Shown: positions 38,093 to 46,433, counted from the stretch's first letter. The stretch is 64,000 nt of DNA from Opitutales bacterium (GCA_030725715.1 JANRFG010000016.1:1-64000), one strand, 5' to 3'. Notes: generated from the sequence alone by a model not told the origin. Made by a program: numbers and translations.

Positions 38093-38772
38093 TGCCTACG
38101 AACATGGAAAACATTCCCGCAGATAATTCCGGCCAGATCGACCGCCGCCAGGCGCTCAAGTGGATCGGAGCCGCCGCCGCGGCCGCCGCGGTGTTTCCGC
38201 ATGCCTCGGCTCAGGACCGGCTGGCTCCGCCGTCGGCCTCTCCCGGAGGCAAGCGTATCGGTTGGGACCCGCTGCTGAACAAGAACTACGTCCCGGGCGA
38301 TCTTTGGGCGCTCACGCTGACCCCGAAGCAGCGTAAGGCCGCCGCCTCGCTGACCGACCTGATCCTGCCGCCTGACAATCCGAGCGACAAGCTGCCCTCG
38401 CAGCTCGGGGTCCAGGCCTTCATCGATGAGTGGATCAGCTCGCCTTACGACGAGACCGCCAAGGACCGACCGGTCATCACCGAGGGCCTCGACTGGCTCG
38501 ACGCCGAAGCCCAGCGCCGTTTCCAGAAGGACTTCGCTGAGCTCGCCGAGCCGCAGAAGTGCGCGATCGCCGACGATATCTGCGGCAAGACCGCGGTGAA
38601 GAAGGAGTTCCGGTCCGCCCAGAACTTCTTCAATCGTTTCCGCTACCTCGCCGCGAGCGGTTATTACAGCACGCCGCAGGGTTGGAAAGACGTCGGCTAC
38701 GTCGGCAACGTGCCGACCCTCAACTTCGATGGTCCGACCCCGGAGGCATTGAAGCACCTGGGGTTGGCCTGA
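38092..38772 (+). CDS. Gluconate 2-dehydrogenase subunit 3-like protein (Tat-exported small subunit)
   Basis: A 226-residue protein with a twin-arginine signal (DRRQALKWIGAAAA, R18-R19) and a gluconate_2-dh3 domain (about 60-215; LTPKQRKAAASLTDLILPPDNP is the family's typical opening). Such subunits chaperone and co-export the GMC large subunit and help dock it to a cytochrome. It overlaps the large-subunit stop by one base, so stoichiometric expression is likely. No dedicated small cytochrome c follows; the nearest heme domain is in the 1208-residue gene downstream. A terminator closes the unit at 38796-38826. Confidence 0.9.
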   Translation: MPTNMENIPADNSGQIDRRQALKWIGAAAAAAAVFPHASAQDRLAPPSASPGGKRIGWDPLLNKNYVPGDLWALTLTPKQRKAAASLTDLILPPDNPSDKLPSQLGVQAFIDEWISSPYDETAKDRPVITEGLDWLDAEAQRRFQKDFAELAEPQKCAIADDICGKTAVKKEFRSAQNFFNRFRYLAASGYYSTPQGWKDVGYVGNVPTLNFDGPTPEALKHLGLA

Positions 38773-38795
38773 GATCGAGGGCCGGAGGCCACGAG

Positions 38796-38826
38796 GACCG
38801 GAGGTTGCAAAACCTTCGGTCTTTTT
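38796..38826 (+). terminator. Intrinsic terminator of the GMC operon
   Basis: GACCGGAGGTT (38796-38806), loop GCAA, and AACCTTCGGTC (38811-38821) form an 11-bp stem with a single G-T wobble, followed by five T at 38822-38826. It ends the 34279-38772 operon. Confidence 0.9.
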
Positions 38827-38845
38827 GTGTCTACAGGATGTATCG

Positions 38846-38901
38846 GGTAGGGTTGAGCGCCCTCGCTCAACCGCGGCTGACCGAGGGCGGTCAGCCCTAC
38901 C
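38846..38901. repeat. Paired GTAG-hairpin element (REPIN-like)
   Basis: GGTAGGG at 38846-38852 and CCCTACC at 38895-38901 border two hairpins: GGTTGAGCG/CGCTCAACC (38851-38859, 38864-38872) and GGCTGACCG/CGGTCAGCC (38875-38883, 38888-38896). Each half reads GTAG then hairpin from its own outer end. This matches the 5'-GTAG-hairpin layout recognised by RAYT transposases. Confidence 0.75.
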
Positions 38902-38957
38902 TCTGCATTTAAACTCTTGGAACAAACCCTTGGGCGGATTGCCTAACTCCCAACCCC

Positions 38958-41900
38958 ATGAAGCGCCTTGTTCCTGTCCTTTGCCTCTTCGCCGGAGCCC
39001 TCGGACTCTTAGCCGCACCAGCGCCTTTGTTCGACGGTAAGACGCTGACGGGCTGGGAGGGAGACGCCAAGGTCTGGCGGGTCGAGAACGGCGAGATCGT
39101 CGGCGGTTCCTTGCAAGGTAATCCGCGCAACGAGTTCCTCACGACCAAGCGTACCTTTTACAACTTCCGCCTGACGCTCGAGTATAAGCTGACCGGCACC
39201 GAAGGCTTCGTTAACGCCGGCGTGCAGTTCCGCAGCCTACGCGCTACCAATCCGCCCAACGAGATGATCGGCTATCAGGCCGATATCGGCCATGGCCATA
39301 CCGGCTCGCTCTACGACGAATCCCGTCGCAAGAAGTTCCTCGCCCGGGCTGGCACCGGGGTTGGCGCTTATGGTGTGAAGGCCGATACCGAGATCGCCGA
39401 ACTCGAGAAGAAGGGCGAATGGAATAAGTATGAAATCCGGGCCGAAGGTCCCCGCATCACGATCTTCCTCAACGGCAAGGCGACCTTGGATTACACCGAG
39501 ACCGATCCTTCGATTGACGACGCCTACGGACTCATCGGCCTGCAGATCCATGGTAACTGCAAGGCCGAGATCCGCTTCCGGAACATCACCATCGATCCGA
39601 TGACCGAAGTGCCGGTCGTCACGAAGAGCGCGGTCTTCAACCGTTTCGGCGAACCGAAGGCGGCTTGGGTTGCGCCGGCGCCGTTCAAGGATGGCAAGTT
39701 TTCACTCGGTCAGGACGAAGTCGTCGTCTTCATCGGCCAGGAGAACCTCGTGCGCGAGGCCAAGTCGGGGGAACTCGAATCACGGCTCGCCACGGCCTTC
39801 GCCGACAAGAACCCTGTCTTCCGCTCCATGGCCTGGGAGGCCGACACGGTGCATGAACAATGGCGCGACCTGAATTTCGGTCCGTGGAAGGGTCAGCTCG
39901 AGACCGCCGGAGCGACGACTTTGTTCGTGCAGTTTGGTCAGGCCGAAGCGCTGCAGGGGCAGGGCCGCCTGGCCAAGTTCAAGGCCGACTACCACAAGTT
40001 GCTCGACGACCTGAGCCGCCATACGCCTCGCATCGTCCTGCTCTCGCCGGCCGGGTTCATGGCTTCGACCCGTCCGCCGAACCTGCGTTCCCCCGCGAAG
40101 CTCGCGGACTTGGAAGCCTATGCGGCCGCCGTGGCCGAGATCGCCCAGCAGCGGGGCTTGCCTTACGTGAAGCTCACCCAGGCGGCAGAGCCTCATGCGT
40201 CGGTCGACGGCCTGCATCTTTCGGCCGAAGGCCTGGCCGCGATCGGACAGGAGTTCGCCCGGGCGGTGGCTTTGCCGGAGTCTCCGCATTGCTCGGACGG
40301 CTTGCGCAATGCCATCGTCGAGAAGAACCGTCTCTGGGCGGATTGCTGGCGTCCGGCCAACTGGTCGTTCGTCTACGGCGACCGCATCTCGCAGAACTAC
40401 GGCAAGGGCTTCGGCCCCGTGCCGTCGCTGAAGCAGAACTTCGAGGCGTACAAGCCTTTGGTGTCGGCTTGGGACAAGCACATCCAGGCCTTGTCCCGGG
40501 GTGAGCGGTCCGTCGAACCCGCCGCGCAGGCCGGACCGAACGTCAGCACCGAGAAGGTGATGAGCGCCGCCGAGGAGCAGGCGACGTTCAAGGTCGCCGA
40601 CGGTTTCGTGGTCAATCTGTTCGCCGACGAATCCCTCGGCGTCGCCAAGCCCACCCAGTTCGCCTGGGACGCCAAAGGTCGGCTCTACGTCTGCTGTTCA
40701 CCGACCTATCCGCAGGCCGTCCCCGGCGTGAAGCCGCGTGACTACATCTTGCGGCTCGAGGACACCGACGGCGATGGCAAGGCCGATAAGTCCGTGCGCT
40801 TCGCCGAGGGCCTCACGATGGTCCAGGGCGTCGAACCTTTGGTAGAGAAAGACGGGTTCATCTCCCTGATCGTCTGCGATTTCGACCGGCTGCTTCTGCT
40901 CACGGACAAGGATGGGGACGGCAAGGCCGACGAGACGACGGTGCTCATGTCTGGTTTCGGCGTCGGCGACACCCATCAGCTGGTGAACTCGGTCAGCCAT
41001 GGTCCCGACGGTACGCTCTGGATGAGCCAAGGCCTCCACGCCATCACGCGCATCGAGACCCCTTATGGCATCGTCAGCCTGCCTAAGTCGGGCCTGATGC
41101 GCTACGATTACAAGCGTCAGCGTCTCCAGCCGTTCTTCCAGTATGGCAAGGCCGGCCACAACTGCTGGGGTGTCGCTTTCGATGACTATTTCCAGCCCTT
41201 CCATAAGAGCGGCGACCGCGTCGCGGGGTATTACAGCCTGCCTGGCTTGGGCGCGATCGAGACCCCCGACGAATATGCCGGGACTCACTCGCTTTTCGAT
41301 TCCCCGCTGAAGTCCAACTCCGTGGAAATCTTAGGGACCAAGGCGATGCCCCCGGAGCTCCAAGGCGCCGCCTTCATCGGCGGCTATTACGGTAACACGC
41401 TCGACCTGCATCGCTTCGTCGACGACGGCTCCGGCTTCAAGACCGAGCGGATCGTCAGCCCCATCACCTCGAGCAGCAAGGCCTTCCGCCCCGTGGACGT
41501 CTCGGTCGGACCGGATGGCGCCTTGTATGCCTGCGATTGGTTCAACGCCGTCATCGGCCATTACCAGGCCAGCTATGCGGACCCGCGTCGCGATCGTTCG
41601 CATGGGCGCATCTGGCGGATCACTGCCAAAGGGCTGCCGACCGTGAAACAGCCGGACCTCGTAGCGATGTCGGAGAGTGATTTGTTCACCCAGCTCGGCT
41701 CACCCGAGCGTTGGACCCGTTATCAGGCTCGCCGTCTGCTTTTCACTCGCCCGACTGATAAGGTCGCCGCCGCCGCGGATGCCTTTATCGCTAAGGACCG
41801 CTCGGAGTCGCAACATCTCGAAGCTATGGGCGTACTGCAGTCGCATGGACTCGTCCGCACTGCTCTGCTGGATCGCCTGCAGTCCTCGGCCGACTTCCGG

Positions 41901-42584
41901 ATTCGTGCCTATGCTGCCCGTGTCGTCGGGGAATGGTCTGACCGGCTTCCTGATGCCCAAGCGCGTCTGGCCAAGGCCGTCGCTGACAGCCACCCCCGCG
42001 TGCGGCTCGAAGCCGTCGTGGCCCTCAGCCATGTCGGCGGGCAGGCCTCATTGCGTACCGCGCTCGGCGCGGTCGACCAGCCTACGGACAAGTTCTTGGA
42101 TTACGCCCTCAAGCAGACCGTTCGGCATCTCCTGCCGACCTCCGGACAAATCGCCATAGAACTATCCGCTCCGCAGGCTGCTTACCTGAAGAAGCTCGCA
42201 AGTAGCGGACCGGCCGTCGTCTCGGCCGGACAAGCCATCTACGAGGCCCTCTGCCTGAATTGCCATCAGGCTTCCGGTCAAGGTCTGACCGGCGTGTACC
42301 CGCCATTGGCCAAGAGCGAGTGGGTCGCTGGCGATCCGCAGACGCTCATCAAACTTACCATCCATGGTCTGGCTGGTCCGACCAAGGTCCTCGGCAAGGA
42401 TTACGGCCTCGTCCCCATGCCCCCCATGGGCCTTGACGACCAACAGCTCGCCGACGTCCTCACTTATGTCCGCTCGGCCTTCGGCAATTCGGCTCCGGCG
42501 GTGACACCGGCGGAGGTCAAGGCTGTGCGTGATGCGACCAAGGGTCGCACCGCCCCTTGGACAGCGGCGGAGTTGGGGAAGTGA
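38958..42584 (+). CDS. Five-module fusion: DUF1080-SGNH-propeller-HEAT-cytochrome c
   Basis: A 1208-residue secreted protein. Modules in order: signal (1-20); DUF1080 (about 22-213, LFDGKTLTGWEGDAKVWRV); an SGNH-hydrolase fold (about 235-430: block I FIGQENL at 258-264, FVQFGQAE at 323-330, later DGLHLSAEG); linker; sugar dehydrogenase-type propeller (about 530-900, with calcium-binding-like DTDGDGKADKS and DKDGDGKADET); HEAT-like helices (about 930-1080); cytochrome c with CLNCH at 1099-1103. The SGNH block I lacks the catalytic serine (QE where DS is expected), so this domain may only bind. Fusion implies that glycoside cleavage, oxidation and electron transfer are coupled on one chain; that coupling is inference. 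Confidence 0.88.
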   Translation: MKRLVPVLCLFAGALGLLAAPAPLFDGKTLTGWEGDAKVWRVENGEIVGGSLQGNPRNEFLTTKRTFYNFRLTLEYKLTGTEGFVNAGVQFRSLRATNPPNEMIGYQADIGHGHTGSLYDESRRKKFLARAGTGVGAYGVKADTEIAELEKKGEWNKYEIRAEGPRITIFLNGKATLDYTETDPSIDDAYGLIGLQIHGNCKAEIRFRNITIDPMTEVPVVTKSAVFNRFGEPKAAWVAPAPFKDGKFSLGQDEVVVFIGQENLVREAKSGELESRLATAFADKNPVFRSMAWEADTVHEQWRDLNFGPWKGQLETAGATTLFVQFGQAEALQGQGRLAKFKADYHKLLDDLSRHTPRIVLLSPAGFMASTRPPNLRSPAKLADLEAYAAAVAEIAQQRGLPYVKLTQAAEPHASVDGLHLSAEGLAAIGQEFARAVALPESPHCSDGLRNAIVEKNRLWADCWRPANWSFVYGDRISQNYGKGFGPVPSLKQNFEAYKPLVSAWDKHIQALSRGERSVEPAAQAGPNVSTEKVMSAAEEQATFKVADGFVVNLFADESLGVAKPTQFAWDAKGRLYVCCSPTYPQAVPGVKPRDYILRLEDTDGDGKADKSVRFAEGLTMVQGVEPLVEKDGFISLIVCDFDRLLLLTDKDGDGKADETTVLMSGFGVGDTHQLVNSVSHGPDGTLWMSQGLHAITRIETPYGIVSLPKSGLMRYDYKRQRLQPFFQYGKAGHNCWGVAFDDYFQPFHKSGDRVAGYYSLPGLGAIETPDEYAGTHSLFDSPLKSNSVEILGTKAMPPELQGAAFIGGYYGNTLDLHRFVDDGSGFKTERIVSPITSSSKAFRPVDVSVGPDGALYACDWFNAVIGHYQASYADPRRDRSHGRIWRITAKGLPTVKQPDLVAMSESDLFTQLGSPERWTRYQARRLLFTRPTDKVAAAADAFIAKDRSESQHLEAMGVLQSHGLVRTALLDRLQSSADFRIRAYAARVVGEWSDRLPDAQARLAKAVADSHPRVRLEAVVALSHVGGQASLRTALGAVDQPTDKFLDYALKQTVRHLLPTSGQIAIELSAPQAAYLKKLASSGPAVVSAGQAIYEALCLNCHQASGQGLTGVYPPLAKSEWVAGDPQTLIKLTIHGLAGPTKVLGKDYGLVPMPPMGLDDQQLADVLTYVRSAFGNSAPAVTPAEVKAVRDATKGRTAPWTAAELGK

Positions 42585-42590
42585 GTGCAA

Positions 42591-42699
42591 GGTAGGGCAC
42601 GAACGTAGTCGTGCCCCTACCTACCGGCCACCATGCTGCGGCCGGTACAACGTTCGCCGAATGGTGAACGCTGGTAGGGGCGGGGCTACGCCACGCCCT
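42591..42699. repeat. REPIN-like inverted pair left of the RAYT gene
   Basis: Copy 1 (42591-42647): hairpin GGGCACGA/TCGTGCCC with GTAG ends on both sides, followed by a second hairpin TACCGGCC/GGCCGGTA (42622-42629, 42640-42647) whose loop contains ACCATG. Copy 2 (42651-42699) is oriented oppositely: GTAGGGGCGGGGCTACGCC stem plus CGTTC(GCC)..GAACG hairpin with the same ACCAT loop on its own strand. The pair is immediately upstream of the transposase gene. Copy 1 is repeated at 43218-43267 (50 bases, two mismatches). Confidence 0.85.
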
Positions 42700-42776
42700 T
42701 CGTGATATATCCTCCTAGTTCAGAGTGAGGGTTTACCTTACTTGCCGTCTGTGGCGTCCTGTCGTCTCTGTCATGA

Positions 42777-43232
42777 ATGCCCTACAAGGAGCGAAAAAGA
42801 TTGCTGCACGACAGGCCTGCGTGGGTTTCGGGTGAAGATCCAATATTCCTAACTTTGTGCGGTCGCCCTCGTAGGGTTAATCAATTTGTGAACACCGATG
42901 CGTGGAGCGCCGTCCTGGAATCCTCAGCCGGACTAGAATCCATAGGGCGATGGCGATCGCTTCTGATTCTAGCCATGCCGGACCATCTGCATCTGATCGT
43001 ATTGATTCCTCGGACGCCTGGCATCGACTCCCTCATGACGGACTTCAAGCGAAGCGTCTCCTTTAGGTACCCTATCGATTGGCAGCGGGACGGATTCGAT
43101 CATCGATTACGGAACCGTGCACAGTTGCGTGCCAAGTGGAACTATGTGCTCATGAATCCGGTCCGGGCCGGATTATGCAAGACGACCGAAGAGTGGCCCT
43201 ATGTCTGGTCTCCGGGGAGGGCACGAACGTAG
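42777..43232 (+). CDS. REP-associated tyrosine transposase (RAYT, Y1/TnpA_REP family)
   Basis: A 151-residue HUH single-strand transposase. The MPDHLHLIVLIP segment carries the HLH metal-binding histidines, TDFKRSVSF is the conserved basic helix, WQRDGFDHRLRN leads to the catalytic tyrosine region (KWNYVLMNPVRAGL holds the tyrosine), and EWPYVWS closes the fold. Such enzymes nick at REP hairpins preceded by GTAG. The gene is less GC-rich than neighbours, a sign of recent acquisition. Its stop codon and last four residues lie within the right-hand REP copy (43218-43267). It probably spreads hairpins rather than itself; no IS ends or target duplication were seen. Confidence 0.92.
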   Translation: MPYKERKRLLHDRPAWVSGEDPIFLTLCGRPRRVNQFVNTDAWSAVLESSAGLESIGRWRSLLILAMPDHLHLIVLIPRTPGIDSLMTDFKRSVSFRYPIDWQRDGFDHRLRNRAQLRAKWNYVLMNPVRAGLCKTTEEWPYVWSPGRART

Positions 43233-43267
43233 TCGTGCCCCTACCTTCCGGCCACCATGCGGCGGCC
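43218..43267. repeat. REP copy right of the RAYT gene
   Basis: Fifty bases match 42594-42643 with two mismatches: the GGGCACGA/TCGTGCCC hairpin then CCGGCCACCATGC. Just beyond, TGATCGTTC at 43271-43279 resembles the end of the other REP type (compare CGAACGATCA at 56521-56530), suggesting a partly deleted inverted partner reaching into the 3' end of the Tm-1-like gene. Confidence 0.85.
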
Positions 43268-43277
43268 TGCTGATCGT

Positions 43278-44483
43278 TCACGAACGGCAGCCGATCAGCT
43301 CGATCAGCTTATAGGCGCAGGCCTGGGCGAACTCCTTGTCGTTGATCGCGAGGTCGAATTCCTGCACCGGAACCTTGGCGTGCTTTTTCAAGGCAGTGAA
43401 GAGGGCTTCGTCGGCCGCGGCGTCGTGGAAAGGCTGGCCGGCGGCGCTGATGACCGAGATGGCCTTTTTCGGAATCATGATCGCGGTACCTGCCTGATAG
43501 GCGTTGGCCTTCTTCGCCACGATCTCGCCCAGCTGACGGCATTCGTCCGCGGTCGTGCGCATGAGCGTGATCTGCGGGTTATGGATGTAGAAGTTACGTC
43601 CGGCGAACTTGGCCGGCACGGAGGCCTTCTCGCCGAAGTTCACCATGTCGAGGCAGCCCGGGGCGACGACGACCGGAATGTTCGCCTTGGCGGCGGCGTC
43701 CATGCGCTCCGGACCGGCGTTAAGGTTACCGCCGACCAGTTCATCCGCCCATTCGGTCGTGGTGACATCGAGGACGCCGGCGACGATACCGCTCTCGATG
43801 ACCGATTCCATGATACGTCCACCCGTGCCCGTGGCGGCGAAGACGAGCACCTCGTAGCCGGCGGCCTCGAGGACTTTCTTGGCTTCGGTGACGCACGTGG
43901 TCGTGTTGCCGAACTGGCTGGCGACGATGAGCGGCTTGGACGCACCGACTTCGGGGACGGCGCCGACCATGCCGCAGATCGCGCCGGCGGCGCGGGTGAA
44001 GATGACGCGGGAGAGGCGATTCAGGCCGGCCACGTCGGCGATGCTCGGCATCATCGTGATGTCCTTGGTGCCGAGGTAGGGGGCGACATTGCCTGCGGCA
44101 AGGGTCGAGACCATCAGCTTCGGGAAGCCGAGGGGCAGGGCGCGCATCGCCGCCGTGCCGATGGCCGTACCGCCGCCACCGCCGAGGGAGATGATGCCAT
44201 CGATGCGGCCTTCGGCGGCGAGCTTGGCCACGCAGGCCGGGGCAGCCTTGGTCATGGCGACGACGCATTCGCCACGATCCTTCTTAGCCATCAGGGCGGC
44301 CAGATCGATGCCAGTGGCGGAGGCGACCTGTTCGCGGGTGATATCGGGCTGCACCGTGGCGGGGCCACCGGTGCCGACGTCGATCAGCAGCGGCTTGTGG
44401 CCGTGCTTGACGATGAGCGCGGCCACGAAGGCATGTTCTTCGCCCTTGGAATCAAGCGTACCGAGAACTGCGATCGTGGCCAT
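43278..44483 (-). CDS. Tm-1-like ATP-binding protein (UPF0261)
   Basis: A 401-residue protein of the UPF0261/Tm-1-like ATP-binding family. The N-terminal LGTLDSKGEEHAF, VGTGGP, and glycine-rich GGGGGTAIGTAAM segments are typical nucleotide-contacting blocks; the C-terminal KHAKVPVQEFDLAINDKEFAQA is also conserved. It equals the N-terminal half of tomato Tm-1, which blocks tobamovirus replication; the bacterial function is unknown, probably metabolic. It starts four bases after the partner gene's stop, and the pair corresponds to one fused protein in plants and fungi. Its 3' end abuts a REP element. Confidence 0.92.
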   Translation of the reverse strand: MATIAVLGTLDSKGEEHAFVAALIVKHGHKPLLIDVGTGGPATVQPDITREQVASATGIDLAALMAKKDRGECVVAMTKAAPACVAKLAAEGRIDGIISLGGGGGTAIGTAAMRALPLGFPKLMVSTLAAGNVAPYLGTKDITMMPSIADVAGLNRLSRVIFTRAAGAICGMVGAVPEVGASKPLIVASQFGNTTTCVTEAKKVLEAAGYEVLVFAATGTGGRIMESVIESGIVAGVLDVTTTEWADELVGGNLNAGPERMDAAAKANIPVVVAPGCLDMVNFGEKASVPAKFAGRNFYIHNPQITLMRTTADECRQLGEIVAKKANAYQAGTAIMIPKKAISVISAAGQPFHDAAADEALFTALKKHAKVPVQEFDLAINDKEFAQACAYKLIELIGCRS

Positions 44484-44487
44484 GGGC

Positions 44488-45360
44488 TCAGAAGAACTTT
44501 CGCTTCACCGGGATCTGCTTGAAGCGCTGGGTCAGGTCGGTGAGGGACTGTTCGACCGCCATGCGTTCGAGGCTCGAGGCGCCGACGAAGCCGTCGGTAT
44601 CGGTGTGCTCGTTGATGAAGGCGGCGTCTTCCGGGGTGTTGATCGGACCGCCGTGGCTGAGGAAGATGAGGTCCTTGCGGACGGACTTCGCGGCGTCGAT
44701 GATGCCCTGGGTGATCTTGGCGGCTTCCGGTAGGGTCATCGTGGCGTTGGTCACGCCGATCGAACCGCCGACCGTGGTGCCCACGTGGGCGATGATGACG
44801 TCGGCGCCGGCTTCGGCCATGGCCTTGGACTCTTCAGGCGAACCGACGTAGACGATCGTGAACATCTCCATCTTGCGGGCGAGGGCGACGGTCTCGAACT
44901 CCTTCTTCACGCTCATGCCGGTCTCTTCGAGAATCTGGCGGAACTTGCCGTCGATGATCGTGTGGGTCGGGAAGTTGTTGATGCCGGAGAAACCCATGTC
45001 CTTAACCTTGCCGAGCCAATGCCACATGCGGCGGCGTGGGTCGGTGGCGTGGACGCCGCAGATGACCGGGATCTCTTCGACGACGGGGAGCACTTCGTAT
45101 TCGCCGATCTCCATCGCGACGGCGTTGGCGTCACCGTAGGCCATCATGCCGGCGGTCGAGCCATGGCCGGCCATGCGGAAGCGGCCGGAGTTATAGACGA
45201 TGACCAAGTCGGCTCCGCCGCGTTCGATGAACTTGGCGCTGATGCCCGTGCCGGCGCCCGCGGCGATGATCGGCTTGCCCTTCGACATCGTGTCGCGGAG
45301 CCGCTCGATGACTTCGGTGCGGGTGTAAGGGTTTCCTTTTCCGGTCCAGGGGTTGGGCAT
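44488..45360 (-). CDS. PEP-hydrolase-like TIM-barrel protein (Tm-1 C-terminal half)
   Basis: A 290-residue TIM-barrel protein of the phosphoenolpyruvate hydrolase-like/TIM-barrel signal transduction family (PF09370-like). AAGAGTGISAKFIERGGADLVIVYNSGRFRM is split across the first barrel strands; NFPTHTIIDGKFR, IIAHVGTTVGGSIG and FLSHGGPINTPEDAAFI supply further strands. Family reactions suggested include hydrolysis of a phosphorylated three-carbon unit or retro-aldol chemistry, not proven. It pairs with the UPF0261 gene four bases downstream and is divergent from an AraC-type regulator. Confidence 0.9.
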   Translation of the reverse strand: MPNPWTGKGNPYTRTEVIERLRDTMSKGKPIIAAGAGTGISAKFIERGGADLVIVYNSGRFRMAGHGSTAGMMAYGDANAVAMEIGEYEVLPVVEEIPVICGVHATDPRRRMWHWLGKVKDMGFSGINNFPTHTIIDGKFRQILEETGMSVKKEFETVALARKMEMFTIVYVGSPEESKAMAEAGADVIIAHVGTTVGGSIGVTNATMTLPEAAKITQGIIDAAKSVRKDLIFLSHGGPINTPEDAAFINEHTDTDGFVGASSLERMAVEQSLTDLTQRFKQIPVKRKFF

Positions 45361-45426
45361 GGTGATATGAGAGGGGAAGGGTGGTCGGGGGTTGCTCCGC
45401 GGGGAGATAGGTCTTATGCAAAGGAG

Positions 45427-46332
45427 GTGGCCCGCAAGAGCGATTTAAAACATTACAGCGAAACGCAACTCCGTCATTCTGAGGCGGACATCGAGAACCC
45501 GCGTTCCCGCCGCCAGATCGTGGCTGCCGCCGACTATCAGGACGAACGTCCGTGGGTCCTGTCCGGGGTTCGCTGTAAGGAGCTAGGACTTTTCGAAATC
45601 GCCCACCTCGGCGTGGCCGAGATGCTGGCGCCTTATGAGGTAGTCCGAGCTAACCAAAGCGGGGCCTTCTTCATGGCTTGCCTGTCCGGACAAGGGCAGG
45701 TCTGGGTCGACGGCCGCTGGCGTACCATCGCGGCCGGCCAGGCCTGCCTGCAGCCGGCGGGTATCCGTAACTCTTTCCGTATCGGACGAAGCAAGCGGTG
45801 GGATTTCTGCTGGATCCGCTTCGCCGGCGGCGTGCGCTCCAATACCATCTTTCGGGCCAGTTCCCCTGTGCTCGCCGATTTCGATGCCGAGCCCTTACGT
45901 GCGGCCATCACCGGTCTGCTCGCCGAGCTCAAGGGTGCCGGGGTCTCCCGTCGCAGTCATCAATGGATCGAACTGACTTATGACTACGTCCGCAGTTTCG
46001 CCGGCAGCTTCCGCGGCGATCCGCGCGTCCAACGTCTTTGGGATCTGGTGCAGGGCCGGCTGGACTTCGCTTGGGACACCAAGTCGCTGGCCCGGGAGTC
46101 CGGGCTTAGTTTCGAACACCTCCGCCGTCTCTGCCTGAAGGATATCGGGCGCACGCCGATGAACCACCTGACCCACCTGCGTATCCAGCAGGCCATCCGC
46201 TTGATCAGCGAGACCGACGACAAACTGGCCGTCATCGCCCACAAGGTCGGTTTCGCCAACGGCAACAGCCTTTCCTCGGCCTTCAAGAAGTCGACCGGGC
46301 ATGCCCCCTCGCACTTCCGGGCTGCGGCCTGA
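45427..46332 (+). CDS. AraC family transcriptional regulator
   Basis: About 301 residues if begun at GTG 45427. The N-terminal half is a cupin-like sensor (ACLSGQGQVWVDGRWRTIAAG) and the C-terminal 100 residues carry two helix-turn-helix units (DTKSLARESGLSFEHLRRL, KLAVIAHKVGFANGNSLSSAFKK). It is divergent from the Tm-1-like pair and probably controls it, perhaps autoregulating. The start is uncertain: AAGGAGG at 45421-45427 looks like a rare Shine-Dalgarno site but touches the GTG, so no start is correctly spaced after it; ATG 45367 is an alternative that would add 20 residues and leave only six bases to the divergent gene. Confidence 0.88.
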   Translation: MARKSDLKHYSETQLRHSEADIENPRSRRQIVAAADYQDERPWVLSGVRCKELGLFEIAHLGVAEMLAPYEVVRANQSGAFFMACLSGQGQVWVDGRWRTIAAGQACLQPAGIRNSFRIGRSKRWDFCWIRFAGGVRSNTIFRASSPVLADFDAEPLRAAITGLLAELKGAGVSRRSHQWIELTYDYVRSFAGSFRGDPRVQRLWDLVQGRLDFAWDTKSLARESGLSFEHLRRLCLKDIGRTPMNHLTHLRIQQAIRLISETDDKLAVIAHKVGFANGNSLSSAFKKSTGHAPSHFRAAA

Positions 46333-46433
46333 CCCTCGCAATCGGAGGGAAATGTGCATTTGAGAGGGGTCGGGTTGCGGCTAGGGACACTCCTAAGTGT
46401 TGTAGGCGGAGGGCGGCTTCTTTTGATGACTCC

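Noticed and set aside
42591-43267. Classical insertion sequence
   Set aside because: No terminal inverted repeats of an IS or target duplication; the Y1 protein lacks the size and context of IS200/IS605 and matches RAYT.
44785-45366. Upstream extension of the AraC reading frame
   Set aside because: It covers the TIM-barrel gene in antisense; the regulator begins at 45427 or possibly 45367.
46333-46349. Terminator after the AraC gene
   Set aside because: Only a 5-bp CCCTC/GAGGG stem with no T-run.
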